64,000 nucleotides of DNA from Nitrososphaerota archaeon (GCA_024860875.1 JACPSZ010000017.1:169909-233908); one strand, 5' to 3'; positions 51,379 through 61,227 are shown, counted from the stretch's first letter. A program made the numbers and translations. Notes: generated by a model not told the origin, from the sequence alone.

Positions 51379-53049
51379 TTATTTTGATGTTTCCTCTCTG
51401 AGGTGCCTCCTGAGCACCTTTCCAATTATCGACTTTGGAAGCTCGTTTCTAAACTCGACTACCTTCGGAACCTTGAACGATGCTATTTTCTCCCTGCAGA
51501 ATTTTATGATTTCGTCTTCAGAAACCTTCCCTTCAAACCCATCCTTCAGAACGACGTAAGCCTTGACGCTTTCTCCTCTGTATTCGTCTGGAACTCCTAT
51601 CACCGCAACTTCCTTTACTGCTTGGTGCTGGCATAGAACATCTTCGACTTCCCTTGGCCATACTTTGAAACCAGATACATTGATCATGTCCTTCTTCCTA
51701 TCTACGATGTAAAAGTATCCATCATCGTCCATCTTCGCTATGTCACCTGTAAGCAGCCAGCCATCCTTCAGCACCATAGCAGTTTCATCGGGCCTGTTCC
51801 AATAGCCCATCATTACTTGTGGGCCTTTGATACATAGCTCGCCGATTTCTCCAACAGAGAGCTCCTTCTTACTGTTTTCAACGTCAACTATCTTCGCATA
51901 AGTGTTTGGGAATGGTATCCCTATAGAACCATCTTTGATAATGGCGTCTTTGTGCAACGGATTGCAATGCGTCACGGGGGAAGCTTCAGTTAGACCATAA
52001 CCCTCTACAAGGTTTGCAGATGTTAATCCGTTGAACTTCTTCCTGATGAAGGTTGGCAATGCCGCAGCTCCGGATATACATCCTCTCAGCGTATTGAGTT
52101 TGTATTTTGAAACTTCTGGATAATTGATACAGGCAACATACATCGGAGGGACTCCGCAGAATACCGTGACCTTCTCCTTCTCCAAGGTTTCAAGTACATG
52201 TTTAACATCGAACCTTGGGTGAATGATTATTGTGGTTCCACTAAGAATTGGTGCGTTCAAAGCTACCGTAAGGCCGTAGATATGGAAAAATGGAAGCACT
52301 GCAAGGTTGATCTCGTTTGCCTCCCTCATCGGAAGCCATTTAGAAACCATTACCGCGTTGGTGACAAGGTTATAGTGAGAGAGCATTGCTCCTTTTGATG
52401 CTCCCGTAGTGCCTCCAGTATACTGCAGGAGCGCAATATCCTTCACAGGGTCAATGTCTACAGAAGGGGGCTTTCCTCCATTTAGCATATTCATGAAATT
52501 AGATGTATTCGGATAAGCGATTTTTCTTATCTTCTTCAGAGGAGCCAAGGCTCTTTTTATTGGAGACAGAAAGTCTGTGAGGCTACAGGTTACGGTGTGT
52601 TTGACGCTAATTCTATCTCTGATTTTTGCAACGCTTGCAAAGAGTTCGTTCTCTCCAATTTTGTCGTTGGAAGCTATCAGTACTTCTGCTCCTGCATCAT
52701 TGAGCTGATATTCAAGTTCTTTTTCCTTGTAGAGAGGATTGCATGGGATGACAATGGCTCCGAGCCTTAAAGCTGCGAAGTATGAAATAACGAAGTGAGG
52801 GAAGTTGGGAAGGAATATTCCGACTCCGCTTCCTTTCTTGACACCTAGTTCGTGTAGTGAAGCTGCAAAGGCATCAACCATGGAATCTAGCTGCTTGTAG
52901 CTTATTCGGCTGTCAAGAAATATCAGAGCTGTATTATCAGGATGTTTTTTTGCAGAGCTCCTAAGTAGCTCAGCAATTGGCATCTTAGGGCATTCTAAAG
53001 ACTGTTGGAGGTCTGGCGGATAGAACTTGAGCCAAGGCGCCTCGGCCAT
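51379..53049 (-). CDS. Long-chain acyl-CoA synthetase (AMP-forming)
   Basis: Cytoplasmic AMP-binding enzyme of 556 residues that activates fatty or other carboxylic acids to CoA thioesters. It has the P-loop YTGGTTGASKGAMLSHYNL near 210, VEGYGLTEASPVTHCNP near 350, the hinge/ATP motif LLTGDIAKMDDDGYFYIVDRKKDMI near 432, and the C-terminal catalytic lysine in KSIIGKVLRRHLREE. Length is normal. Chain-length preference cannot be read. It stands alone between the LVIVD gene and a divergent small gene. Confidence 0.93.
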   Translation of the reverse strand: MAEAPWLKFYPPDLQQSLECPKMPIAELLRSSAKKHPDNTALIFLDSRISYKQLDSMVDAFAASLHELGVKKGSGVGIFLPNFPHFVISYFAALRLGAIVIPCNPLYKEKELEYQLNDAGAEVLIASNDKIGENELFASVAKIRDRISVKHTVTCSLTDFLSPIKRALAPLKKIRKIAYPNTSNFMNMLNGGKPPSVDIDPVKDIALLQYTGGTTGASKGAMLSHYNLVTNAVMVSKWLPMREANEINLAVLPFFHIYGLTVALNAPILSGTTIIIHPRFDVKHVLETLEKEKVTVFCGVPPMYVACINYPEVSKYKLNTLRGCISGAAALPTFIRKKFNGLTSANLVEGYGLTEASPVTHCNPLHKDAIIKDGSIGIPFPNTYAKIVDVENSKKELSVGEIGELCIKGPQVMMGYWNRPDETAMVLKDGWLLTGDIAKMDDDGYFYIVDRKKDMINVSGFKVWPREVEDVLCQHQAVKEVAVIGVPDEYRGESVKAYVVLKDGFEGKVSEDEIIKFCREKIASFKVPKVVEFRNELPKSIIGKVLRRHLREETSK

Positions 53050-53144
53050 TGCTAGGCTGAGTTTGAGGCTTGCTTATCAACTAATCTAAAGAAACTTTAA
53101 GAATTGCAAGAAATGTACTTTGGCTTAAGGCTATTAAATCGAGC

Positions 53145-53624
53145 ATGCAAGATAAATCAAATTTTGATGTGCTAAAAAGGATAGTCCATTTGCCTGATCT
53201 TATACCTAGTCCTGATGCCGAAAGGATAAGATTTCCCGGAGGAGTAATCTGTGAGATTCTTCCCAATAGCAGAGTTGAAATGGCGAAGAGAGTCGAAACC
53301 GTTCTCAGCAATGAGCAGTCTGGAGTATTGAAAGAGATGTATATAGCATATGCCTCCAACGATATGCTCTTGGATATTGCCAGAAGGAGCGATCATGTTG
53401 TCGAAGTCAGAAGTGTCGACTGGAAGAAGAAGCACGATGCTGAAAAGTACAGCCAAGACATGCTTGTAGTAAAGAGGTTTGTTGGTGATCAGGAATATGT
53501 TGGTAACAGGTTACTTGTACCTTCTGTGTGGATGAGAAAAATGGGAATTGATGTCGGAGACCACATAATAGTCTCCAACCCTATTGGTAAGTTCAGTATT
53601 CCTTTGGAGCTGAAGGGGAACTAG
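53145..53624 (+). CDS. Unknown protein with AbrB-like C-terminal barrel
   Basis: A 159-residue soluble protein. The C-terminal 40 residues (GNRLLVPSVWMRKMGIDVGDHIIVSN) have the strand-turn-strand pattern of SpoVT/AbrB-type swapped-hairpin domains. The N-terminal 110 residues are mixed alpha/beta and unassigned. It overlaps the thermosome gene 3' end by four bases on the opposite strand. A DNA-binding or toxin-partner role is possible but not shown. Confidence 0.65.
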   Translation: MQDKSNFDVLKRIVHLPDLIPSPDAERIRFPGGVICEILPNSRVEMAKRVETVLSNEQSGVLKEMYIAYASNDMLLDIARRSDHVVEVRSVDWKKKHDAEKYSQDMLVVKRFVGDQEYVGNRLLVPSVWMRKMGIDVGDHIIVSNPIGKFSIPLELKGN

Positions 53625-55267
53625 AACTCTCCACCCATGCCTCCGCCCATTCCACCCATGCCTCCTGGTGGGCTTGGTGGGGCCTTCGTCTTACCTGAAG
53701 CTATCACATCATCGATTCTTAGTAGCATGTTGGTCACTTCCACCGCTGCTTTGATTACCTGCTCCTTGACCTTTAGTGGATCGTATACATTCTTTGCTTG
53801 TAAGTCACCTACAACTCCCGCAAGTGCGTCAACGCCATACCATTTCTTCCCATCTGCATGCTTTGCCCTCAGCTCCACTTGAGTGTCTATTGTGTCCATG
53901 CCTGCATTCTCTGCGAGAGTCAGAGGTATTGTTTCTATGGCATCAGCGAACTTCTGAGCTGCTAATTGCTCCCTTCCACCAAGCTTGTTAGACCATTCCC
54001 TTAGCTGGTGCGCGACCTCAGATTCAGGCGCGCCTCCTCCCGCTACGATGTATGGGTATTCAAAGACATCCTTGGTGACCATTATTGCATCATGCATGGA
54101 TCTCTCTGCTTCGTCGACGACTCTCTGTGAGCCTCCTCTGATCAGGAGAGTAACGGCCTTGGGGTTCTTGCAGCCCTCTACGAAGACCCACTTGTCCTCT
54201 TCGACCTTCCTCTCCTCAACAAGTTCGGCTGAACCAAGATCTCCCTTCATCAGATCTTCCAAGTTTGTGACAATTCTCGCTCCTGTAGCCTTTGCAAGTT
54301 TAGTCATGTCGCTTTCCTTGACCCTTCTAACTGTAAGGATCCCGGCCTTTGCTAGGAAGTGCTGGGCAACATCGTCTAACCCCTTCTGGCAGAACAGAAC
54401 CGTTGCACCAACATTTTCGATCTTATCTACCATTCCTTTGAGTATTCTATTCTCCTCTTCGAGGAATTGTTTCATTTGCAATGGGTCGTTGATCCTAATT
54501 TCTGCGCTGAATTCTGTCTTCTCGATTTCTAATGCGCTGTTAACCAGAGCTATCTTAGCGCTCTTGGCAACCTTGGGCATGCCTGAATGGACTACTTCCT
54601 TGTCGAGCACTATCCCCTTGATGAGTTTCGTATCTGCGAGAGAGCCTCCAGGCTTCTTCTCGAGCTTTACATTATCGATGTCAACCTTGTAGCCCCCATC
54701 GCTCTTCTCAGCGATCATTGAAACCGCATCGACTACTAACTTAGCAAGATCAATAGCTTCATCCGAAACTAGCTTTGTCATCATACTAGTGGTAGCAACC
54801 TTTACAACTGCCTGCTTGTCAGTTGGGTCGATCTTGATTCCAATGTTCTTCAGAATCTCGAGAGCTCTGTCAGAAGCCTTCCCATAGCCATCAACGACTA
54901 TTGTAGGATGCACGTCTTTGTCGATTAGCTCCTGAGCTTTCTCGAGTAATGCTCCTGCAAGCACTACAGCTGTTGTTGTACCATCACCGACTTCATTGTC
55001 TGTCGTCTTTGCAATCTCTACCATCATCTTTGCCGCGGGGTGTTGAACATCGATTTCCTTGAGCATTGTTGCACCATCGTTGGTTATTGTAACGTCGCCT
55101 AGGCTATCGACAAGCATCTTGTCCATGCCTCTGGGACCCAACGATGTCCTTACAATCTCCGAAATTAGCCTTGCAGCCACGACATTATTTCTTTGCGCAT
55201 CCCTTCCCTTTGTTTCACTCGATCCTTCTCTCAGTATGAGAATTGGTTGACCACCTGATGAAGACAT
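53621..55267 (-). CDS. thsA: Thermosome (group II chaperonin) subunit
   Basis: An archaeal chaperonin subunit, 548 residues. It assembles into a double-ring ATP-dependent folding machine. It has the ATP-binding [25 protein letters not shown] near 42, [16 protein letters not shown] near 92, [17 protein letters not shown] near 360, and the family's Gly/Met-rich tail ([12 protein letters not shown]). The ATG at 55267 is close behind a promoter at 55294-55314. Whether it is the alpha or beta type is not decided, so the symbol is only the common one. Other subunits may lie elsewhere. Confidence 0.96.
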   Translation of the reverse strand: MSSSGGQPILILREGSSETKGRDAQRNNVVAARLISEIVRTSLGPRGMDKMLVDSLGDVTITNDGATMLKEIDVQHPAAKMMVEIAKTTDNEVGDGTTTAVVLAGALLEKAQELIDKDVHPTIVVDGYGKASDRALEILKNIGIKIDPTDKQAVVKVATTSMMTKLVSDEAIDLAKLVVDAVSMIAEKSDGGYKVDIDNVKLEKKPGGSLADTKLIKGIVLDKEVVHSGMPKVAKSAKIALVNSALEIEKTEFSAEIRINDPLQMKQFLEEENRILKGMVDKIENVGATVLFCQKGLDDVAQHFLAKAGILTVRRVKESDMTKLAKATGARIVTNLEDLMKGDLGSAELVEERKVEEDKWVFVEGCKNPKAVTLLIRGGSQRVVDEAERSMHDAIMVTKDVFEYPYIVAGGGAPESEVAHQLREWSNKLGGREQLAAQKFADAIETIPLTLAENAGMDTIDTQVELRAKHADGKKWYGVDALAGVVGDLQAKNVYDPLKVKEQVIKAAVEVTNMLLRIDDVIASGKTKAPPSPPGGMGGMGGGMGGEF

Positions 55268-55293
55268 TCTTAATCACTTTTTGTTAGTATCTG

Positions 55294-55314
55294 GAATATA
55301 ATAGAGGTTTTAAA
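55294..55314 (-). promoter_or_regulatory. Promoter of the thermosome gene
   Basis: On the minus strand TTTAAAACCTCTATTATATTC contains an upstream A/T-rich element and TATTATATT centred about 30 bases before the ATG. The predicted message has a leader of only a few bases. Confidence 0.5.
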
Positions 55315-55403
55315 TTTTATGCCATTATTATAATGTTTGAGCAAAATCGTTATTACGCATTTAATTAGGGCTTCAGTAAGATAGGCGGGATTACGTGGTA
55401 TAG

Positions 55404-56507
55404 TTGGGAGAGCCGAGTAGCAAATTTTGGAAGGACAAACCTATTCTAATAACAGGGATTACGGGTTTTGTTGGTTCTTGGGTTTCTGAAACACTAACTT
55501 CAGAAAAGTTTGGAGCCAAGGTTTATGGGCTGATAAGGAGACAGTCAAATCCAAATCTTGTAAATATCGAGCATCTCTTGAACGATGGGAAAATTGAGCT
55601 GATAAGAGGAGATTTGCATGATGTCGGCTCCCTAATCAATGCATTAAGGCAGTCAAAGGCGGAAGTTGTTTACCATCTTGCTGCACAGTCTTTTGTGCCG
55701 CATAGCTTTGCATCTCCAGTTGAAACGTATACCACAAATGTGTTCGGAACCATAAACATGCTTGAAGCACTCAGAGCGGTTGACAATAAAATCAAGATGC
55801 TCTTTGCAGGTAGCAGTGAAGAATACGGGCTCGTAATTGCCAACAATATACATTACAGGAAGATGCTCGAGCGCTACGGAGTCATTTTGCCAGCTCCAAA
55901 ATTCGATTCTAAGGGTAAAGCGGTTTCTGAAATTCCCATCAAAGAAACTAACCCACTCAGAACCATAGGTACGTCTCCTTACGGCTCGTCAAAGAGACTC
56001 GCAGAGGATGTTTGCAGGACTTACGTTTCATGTTATGGTATGAACGTTCACATTACAAGAGCGTTCAACCACACAGGACCAAGAAGGGGTAGAGAATTCG
56101 TCACAAGTGAAGTCACACGCCAGATTATCGAGTGTATGAGAGGGATGAGAAGGGAGATTGTGCTTGGAAACCTAGAAGCAGTCAGGGATTTTAGCGATGT
56201 AAGAGATGTTGTAAAAGGATACATGCTCTGTGTTGAAAAAGGAATAGCCGGAGAAGTTTACAACTTGTGCAGTGGTAAGGGCATGAGTATTGCTGAATTG
56301 GTAGAACTTGCTACAAAAGTCGCAATGAAAAAGGGTTTGAAGAAAAAAATCCCTGTCAAAGTCGACCAAACAAGGCTCAGGCCAACAGATTTACCAATAC
56401 TGATCGGTGATTATTCGAAGGCAAGGAATATGTTGGGTTGGGAGCCGAAGATTCCGTTCGAAAAGACTGTTCAAGACATGATAGAATTCTATTTAGCCAG
56501 AGTTTAA
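55404..56507 (+). CDS. Nucleotide-sugar epimerase/dehydratase (GDP-mannose 4,6-dehydratase-like)
   Basis: An extended short-chain dehydrogenase of 367 residues. The NAD(P) motif is ITGITGFVGSWVSETL near 18. VVYHLAAQSFVPHSFASPVETY near 88 and the catalytic FAGSSEEYG ... YGSSKRLAEDV (Ser, Tyr, Lys) fit GDP-mannose 4,6-dehydratase and relatives. RAFNHTGPRRGREFVTSEV and RDFSDVRDVVKGYMLC are also family-typical. It would supply modified sugars for surface glycans or glycolipids in the cytoplasm. The start is TTG at 55404, as the GTG upstream is stopped. It is a single gene. Confidence 0.88.
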   Translation: MGEPSSKFWKDKPILITGITGFVGSWVSETLTSEKFGAKVYGLIRRQSNPNLVNIEHLLNDGKIELIRGDLHDVGSLINALRQSKAEVVYHLAAQSFVPHSFASPVETYTTNVFGTINMLEALRAVDNKIKMLFAGSSEEYGLVIANNIHYRKMLERYGVILPAPKFDSKGKAVSEIPIKETNPLRTIGTSPYGSSKRLAEDVCRTYVSCYGMNVHITRAFNHTGPRRGREFVTSEVTRQIIECMRGMRREIVLGNLEAVRDFSDVRDVVKGYMLCVEKGIAGEVYNLCSGKGMSIAELVELATKVAMKKGLKKKIPVKVDQTRLRPTDLPILIGDYSKARNMLGWEPKIPFEKTVQDMIEFYLARV

Positions 56508-56638
56508 TCATGCTCTGGCTTATCATCGGGCAGAAACATCTTCCTGACTATCAGAGTGTATTTTTCTTTATCATATTGCAGTGTGAAACGGTATCTTCCT
56601 AAAGAATATGCGTGAAACTTTCCCTGTAGTGTATATCT
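56504..56638 (-). other. Protein-like minus-strand frame without a start codon
   Basis: Between the epimerase and helicase genes the minus strand has 44 open codons reading YRFTLQYDKEKYTLIVRKMF and ending DDKPEHD. There is no ATG, GTG or TTG in the first 33 codons. It may be a gene remnant or chance. Otherwise the gap contains the helicase promoter. Confidence 0.25.
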
Positions 56639-56663
56639 TTATTTAGAAAATTTGGAACAATGA

Positions 56664-58208
56664 TTGTACTTGACTTACGTGGAGCACCCTCTAGTTAAGC
56701 AACAGACTCTGGAAAAGCGAGAATATCAGATCGAGATAGCGAGTAAGTGTTCTGCCCTTAATTCGATGGTGGTTCTGCCCACAGGTCTTGGGAAGACTGC
56801 CATATCTCTGCTCGTGATGGTAGATCAATTACAAAAATATCCAAAAAAGAGATGTGTCATACTGGCACCGACAAGAGTTCTCGTGCACCAACACTATGAA
56901 TTTCTTTTGAAGAATTTGGATATAGATTCTAATAACATCGCTTTCATCACGGGTCAAGATCCTAACTGGGAAAGGGAAGAAAAATGGGCAAAGAAGGTCA
57001 TTTGCGCAACTCCACAAATAATGCGTGGCGACTTGAAAAGAGGGTTAGTGAATCTAGAAAGTATTTCGCTGATAGTCTTTGATGAAGCTCATAGAGCTAT
57101 TGGAGATTATGCCTATTGCACCATAGCGGAAGAATTTGCTAATGTCAACCCTGATGCTAGAATTGTAGGAATGACTGCATCGCTTCCTTCAGACAGGGAC
57201 AAGGTCTTCGTGATACTCAGGACATTGGGAATTCAGAATGTTGAGTTCAGAGATCATGAAAGTGTAGACGTAAAATCATACGTGCAAGAAACGAAGATAG
57301 ACTGGATCGAGGTTGAGCTTTCTGAGCCGCTAAAACAGATACTCGATTTGCTAAGAAAGGGTTTGGGGATCTATGTTGATCAGCTAAGACAAGGAGGATT
57401 GAATACAAAATTCTTTGGTATCAAGGTCAGCCTAAAGACGCTTTTAGAAGCGAGAAGGGAGATAGAATCGCATGGCAGATACGAATTAAGGTCTCCGTTG
57501 TACACTGCAATAAGGCTGGTTCATGCCATAGACCTTCTTGAGACTCAGGGCATTTCAGCCTTTATCAGGTTCTTTGAAAGGCTCTCTTCCCGCGAGAGGG
57601 TCATAGGTCTGAAGAAGTTAATGAATAATGAATTTGTGAAAGAGGCCTATGAAATAGCAAAGGGTGCTAGACTTATTGGAGAGGAGCACCCTAAAATCTC
57701 AAAACTCAAGGAAGTTCTTGAACCGCTGAAGGAGAACGAGAAGGCAATTGTATTTACTGGTTACAGGGATTCTGTTGAAGAGTTATTTCAAAGGCTAAAT
57801 GAAGATGGATTAAGAGTTGGCTATCTGATAGGGAAGAGTGGTGATACTGGGCAATCGCAGTACGAGCAGGTTGAAGCACTAGACGATTTGAAGAAAGGAA
57901 AATTCAACATACTAATAGCTACTCAGGTGGGTGAAGAAGGATTGGATGTTGCAGAATGCAACCTTGTCGTGTTCTACGACAATGTTTCTAGCGCCGTGAG
58001 GTTTGTGCAGAGAAGAGGGAGGACAGGGAGAAAGGCTCCCGGGAGGGTTGTTGCGTTTATGACGAAGGGAACCAAGGATGAGGCGTATTTCTGGATAGTC
58101 AGGAAGAGAATGCGGGAAGCTAGGAGAACCGTTGCTCAGGTCAACTACATATTCAAGAAGAGCCTTGATGGTTATTTCTCCAATTCGGCCGTTGAAGCTT
58201 TAAAATGA
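56664..58208 (+). CDS. Hef/FANCM-type DEAH helicase (helicase part only)
   Basis: A 514-residue SF2 helicase similar to the N-terminal half of archaeal Hef, which acts on stalled forks. The Q-like region is EKREYQIEIASKC, motif I VVLPTGLGKTAIS near 36, Ia LAPTRVLVHQHY, II VFDEAHRAIGDYAY near 138, and III GMTASLPSD. Motifs V and VI are LIATQVGEEGLDVAECNLVVFYD and QRRGRTGRKAPGRV near 452-467. The XPF-type nuclease of euryarchaeal Hef is absent. A helical insert lies between the two RecA-like domains. TCTTTATTTAG at 56636-56646 predicts transcription near 56667, so TTG 56664, TTG 56670 or GTG 56679 could start it. Confidence 0.9.
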   Translation: MYLTYVEHPLVKQQTLEKREYQIEIASKCSALNSMVVLPTGLGKTAISLLVMVDQLQKYPKKRCVILAPTRVLVHQHYEFLLKNLDIDSNNIAFITGQDPNWEREEKWAKKVICATPQIMRGDLKRGLVNLESISLIVFDEAHRAIGDYAYCTIAEEFANVNPDARIVGMTASLPSDRDKVFVILRTLGIQNVEFRDHESVDVKSYVQETKIDWIEVELSEPLKQILDLLRKGLGIYVDQLRQGGLNTKFFGIKVSLKTLLEARREIESHGRYELRSPLYTAIRLVHAIDLLETQGISAFIRFFERLSSRERVIGLKKLMNNEFVKEAYEIAKGARLIGEEHPKISKLKEVLEPLKENEKAIVFTGYRDSVEELFQRLNEDGLRVGYLIGKSGDTGQSQYEQVEALDDLKKGKFNILIATQVGEEGLDVAECNLVVFYDNVSSAVRFVQRRGRTGRKAPGRVVAFMTKGTKDEAYFWIVRKRMREARRTVAQVNYIFKKSLDGYFSNSAVEALK

Positions 58209-58225
58209 AGTCATTTTAGCTAATC

Positions 58226-59053
58226 ATGATGAAGTGTCAGTACTGCGACGCAGAGGAGACCTTGCCTTTCGACTGCACCTATTGCGGGCTACATTTTTGT
58301 GCTGATCATAGATTACCTGAAAATCATCAATGCCCTGAGCTTTGGAGGGCCAAGAGGCCTGTTGACTATCGTTTAGAGTCTCCTCCGCCAAGAAGGCCTC
58401 TGCAATACCCATACAGTTATGCTAAATCAAGAAGGGCTTTTTCGGGATGGTTACGGACTGAAGAGGCTAAACATCTTTCTGCAGGAGCAGTTTTGGTATT
58501 GCTCGTGGGGCTTTCGATAGTAGCACCGAATTTTAGATTCTTGTCGTTTCCTATTTGGGCTATATTCCTCTCTGCAGGGCTGTTCGCAGCGTCGTTCCTG
58601 CTACACGAATTGTCGCATAAATTTACTGCACAGAAGAACGGTCTCTGGGCTGAATTCAGAATGACTTCATTTGGTGCTATATTGACATTGTTCAGCGTAT
58701 TTTCTCCATTCAAGATAATCGCTCCGGGAGCGGTTACGATCTCGGGGTACGCAAACGAATCAGTATTCGGAAGGGTTGCAGTAGCAGGCCCTGTTACAAA
58801 CATCGTAATTGGTGTTTTGATGGCTATAGTTTCTATTGTCATGCCAAATAACATACCATTCTTCTCCAATGTCTCTATTCTAAGATCGATTATTGTAAGC
58901 ACATCGGCAATAAACGGTTTCTTAGCTGTTTTCAACCTGATGCCATTTGGAATACTTGACGGAAGGAAAGTCTTTGTCTGGAATAAGCGGATTTGGGCAG
59001 TTGTGTTTGCAGTGTCAGCAGTACTTACGATATTGGCATATGGTTTCCTTTAA
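58226..59053 (+). CDS. AN1-type zinc finger fused to a site-2 protease-like membrane metalloprotease
   Basis: A 275-residue protein. Residues 1-38 form an AN1-like zinc finger (CQYC, DCTYCGLHFCADHRLPENHQC). After a proline-rich linker come about six membrane helices with the zinc-protease motif LLHELSHKF near 132 (HExxH) and the second motif NLMPFGILDGRKV near 238 (NxxPxxxLDG). Both define M50/site-2 proteases, which cut membrane-bound regulators inside the bilayer. The zinc finger should face the cytoplasm and may recruit substrates. Its stop overlaps the convergent C39-like gene by four bases. Confidence 0.9.
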   Translation: MMKCQYCDAEETLPFDCTYCGLHFCADHRLPENHQCPELWRAKRPVDYRLESPPPRRPLQYPYSYAKSRRAFSGWLRTEEAKHLSAGAVLVLLVGLSIVAPNFRFLSFPIWAIFLSAGLFAASFLLHELSHKFTAQKNGLWAEFRMTSFGAILTLFSVFSPFKIIAPGAVTISGYANESVFGRVAVAGPVTNIVIGVLMAIVSIVMPNNIPFFSNVSILRSIIVSTSAINGFLAVFNLMPFGILDGRKVFVWNKRIWAVVFAVSAVLTILAYGFL

Positions 59054-59673
59054 TCCAAAATTACAAGTCTTCTATCAGTGCCAAAGTTTGACAAGTTTAT
59101 TGCATCCTCAAACTCTTTGTTAGTAATTTTCATGTTTGGCTTTATGTCTGGGTCATTTATGTAGAAACCCTCTTTGTCATAACCCGTAACGACAACCCAG
59201 TGCAAGACTCCGTCAGAGAAACTTGCATCCCAAGCGTATTTTGACTGGTCTACCATCACAATTGGCTTTCTGCCTTTGTCAATAATTCGCTTTACAAGAT
59301 CTGGTGTTACCGCAAGATTCTTCTCCTCGATCCCCATTTTGAGCGCAGATTTTCTTGCACGGGTATAGGTGAACTTCATATAAGATAGCATTAGTTTGAA
59401 TAAAGAGCCAAGTTTCCAGCTTTTCGGGAAGGACATGTTCCATCCTTGATGTTCTTTTATCACTATAGGTTTGAAACCATGCTTCAGAGCGTGCTTTGCT
59501 AAGCTGTATGATTCGGTCATGCCAAAAGGGATCAACCAAGCTTCAATCCATGCTTTGAATTCGTGAAATTTGCCGAATTTCTTTGTTGGGTTTTTATGCT
59601 TAAAATGCATCAGCAAGCATGCTGGTCCGCATGTACCTATAACAGTCTGCTTGTAGTATGGAAACTCCGACAA
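59050..59673 (-). CDS. C39-like papain-fold peptidase
   Basis: A 207-residue protein with the C39-like active-site start PYYKQTVIGTCGPACLLMHF near 5-24 (Gln and Cys) and the His region GVLHWVVVTGYDKEGFYINDPD near 157-178 (His and Asp). Such domains process leader peptides when attached to ABC transporters. Free-standing ones are peptidases or peptidase-like proteins of unknown target. There is no signal peptide, so it is cytoplasmic. The start is TTG at 59673. It converges on the site-2 protease gene with a four-base overlap. Confidence 0.8.
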   Translation of the reverse strand: MSEFPYYKQTVIGTCGPACLLMHFKHKNPTKKFGKFHEFKAWIEAWLIPFGMTESYSLAKHALKHGFKPIVIKEHQGWNMSFPKSWKLGSLFKLMLSYMKFTYTRARKSALKMGIEEKNLAVTPDLVKRIIDKGRKPIVMVDQSKYAWDASFSDGVLHWVVVTGYDKEGFYINDPDIKPNMKITNKEFEDAINLSNFGTDRRLVILD

Positions 59674-59749
59674 ATATACTGTTTGAGAACTATGGTGCTA
59701 TAATGTTTAAGGGAGAGTGTTGTTTACTTTGATACAGAGGCTGGTAGAA

Positions 59750-59932
59750 ATGGCAGTACAACAGCAGAAGAAGTTTCCAAGAGAGGATAGGTTTCCGAAA
59801 CAATACAGTGAAGCATGGACCCAATGTGCTAGATGCAAGACTGAATTACGTTGCTACGACGAGCAGACTACATTGTATTTGGATGATCTACCATACTGCA
59901 AGTCCTGTTATGAGAAGGTCAAAGGCCAGTAA
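59750..59932 (+). CDS. Small zinc-ribbon protein
   Basis: A 60-residue protein with two CxxC knuckles (CARCKTEL and CKSCYEKV) 30 residues apart, the layout of a zinc ribbon or half LIM-like finger. The ATG at 59750 has GAGGCTGG upstream. In-frame GTG 59717 and TTG 59729 are alternatives, and CTATAATG near 59700 would start transcription close to 59729. Function is unknown; a nucleic-acid or protein-binding role is typical of such fingers. Confidence 0.65.
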   Translation: MAVQQQKKFPREDRFPKQYSEAWTQCARCKTELRCYDEQTTLYLDDLPYCKSCYEKVKGQ

Positions 59933-60049
59933 GCGGTATCTGTTCTATCTTGCAGACAGGATTCTCATGTTCGAGTGTTCTGTTTATCGTAACTTCTGCT
60001 ATGCTTCGTGCATGATTGGCAATACCTGCAAATAAAGACAATACAGTCC

Positions 60050-61012
60050 TCAACCTGAAGTTAACGTCGATTTCACTTGCAATCTTTGATTTGCCTGTAG
60101 GTTTTTCCATTTGAAGAGATATTTTTCAATTAGTTTCTTACTACGAATGCTAGCTTCCTCCTCCATTCTAATTACATCATTTGAGAGTTTTAGGTTTTCA
60201 GAGAAGAGTGCATTGGTAGCATTTTCCGTTACATTCTGAATGAATTTAGCATATTCAGCGATTTCATGGGTTGTTGACTTGATTCTGCTTGGATTAGACT
60301 TGAAGACTTCCTGCAGCTCTTTTGCAATCAAATACAATGTGTCGCCTATATGCTCCAAAGCATTTGCGACCGCCCTGTTACCCAAAACATGCGTCTGGGC
60401 TTCTATTCCTATTTCCCTGCCTATTTCTTTGTTCTTCACAGCTAGAACTAGCTGTCTGACGATTAGCCAATACATCTTGTCTAGTTCGTCTTCCATACTG
60501 AACACTTCATTCAGCGATTTAGGTGTCATTATCGTGAATGAGCGAATTACTAGGTTCTCCATTGAAAGTACCAATGTTGTGAGCTTTCTTAGTAGAAACC
60601 CAACGGGGAATTTTCTAGGCTCGAGCAAACTATGGATTGTAACGTGTTTGAGGCTTCTCTCAACTATGCCTACGCCAGTGAGCCTTTCTGTTGCAGATCG
60701 AATTTCTGCAAGCCGCTGTTCAGCCAAGTCCTTGCTGGAAACTACCTTTATTAGATCGTACCCTGCGATGTAAGCTCCGGTAATTATCCTAGAGAGCAAC
60801 CCTTCTGCAGTACATTTCTCTGCATCTACAATAATAGCTGTTAACTTTGGCTCTTCTTTAGTAATCTTAGGATATAGTAACAAACTTCCGTCGGAGCCGT
60901 CTTTCATCGAAATCATATCTCCATGCTTCAGCCCAGACTGCCTAATCCAGTTTCTCGGTAGGGAAACTACTAGTGTTGAATACCCTGCCCGTTGCAGCTT
61001 CCGCAGTTCCAT
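60050..61012 (-). CDS. AbrB-PhoU fusion regulator of phosphate uptake
   Basis: A 320-residue protein combining an N-terminal SpoVT/AbrB domain (MELRKLQRAGYSTLVVSLPRNW, then LKHGDMISMKDGSDGSLLLYP) with one PhoU-like helical repeat and relics of a second (about 110-310, for example AVANALEHIGDTLYLIAKEL). Archaeal members are annotated as phosphate-uptake regulators. The ATG at 61012 lies 26 bases from the TATA element TTTTTATTAAGG (61033-61044), so it is preferred over the ATG at 61027. No pst genes are adjacent. The gap 61028-61227 holds this promoter and a palindrome (TAGCGCGCGCTA, 61219-61230) at the next gene's stop. Confidence 0.85.
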   Translation of the reverse strand: MELRKLQRAGYSTLVVSLPRNWIRQSGLKHGDMISMKDGSDGSLLLYPKITKEEPKLTAIIVDAEKCTAEGLLSRIITGAYIAGYDLIKVVSSKDLAEQRLAEIRSATERLTGVGIVERSLKHVTIHSLLEPRKFPVGFLLRKLTTLVLSMENLVIRSFTIMTPKSLNEVFSMEDELDKMYWLIVRQLVLAVKNKEIGREIGIEAQTHVLGNRAVANALEHIGDTLYLIAKELQEVFKSNPSRIKSTTHEIAEYAKFIQNVTENATNALFSENLKLSNDVIRMEEEASIRSKKLIEKYLFKWKNLQANQRLQVKSTLTSG

Positions 61013-61227
61013 AAATGGTATCTGCATGCGTGTTTTTATTAAGGATTAAAATGCGGTGGCTAAGTCGTTCGTTTATAATAATATTCAGAATATTGTTTGC
61101 CTTCCAGCTATTGACTTTCTGAAATCGCATTAGCTATACTTATTGGAAAAACGGCTACGGTGTTGGAGTAGATACAGGTTTCTGAGCCCATACTTGCTCT
61201 TGTTGTTCTTCTCGATTCTAGCGCGCG

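Noticed and set aside
53637..54692. Long plus-strand open frames opposite the thermosome gene (81, 71 and 235 codons)
   Set aside because: They lie antisense within a well-conserved chaperonin gene and have low-complexity Ser/Leu composition typical of shadow frames.
60240..60773. Plus-strand 177-codon frame opposite the AbrB-PhoU gene
   Set aside because: Antisense to a clear PhoU-like domain; no ribosome-binding site and shadow-like composition.
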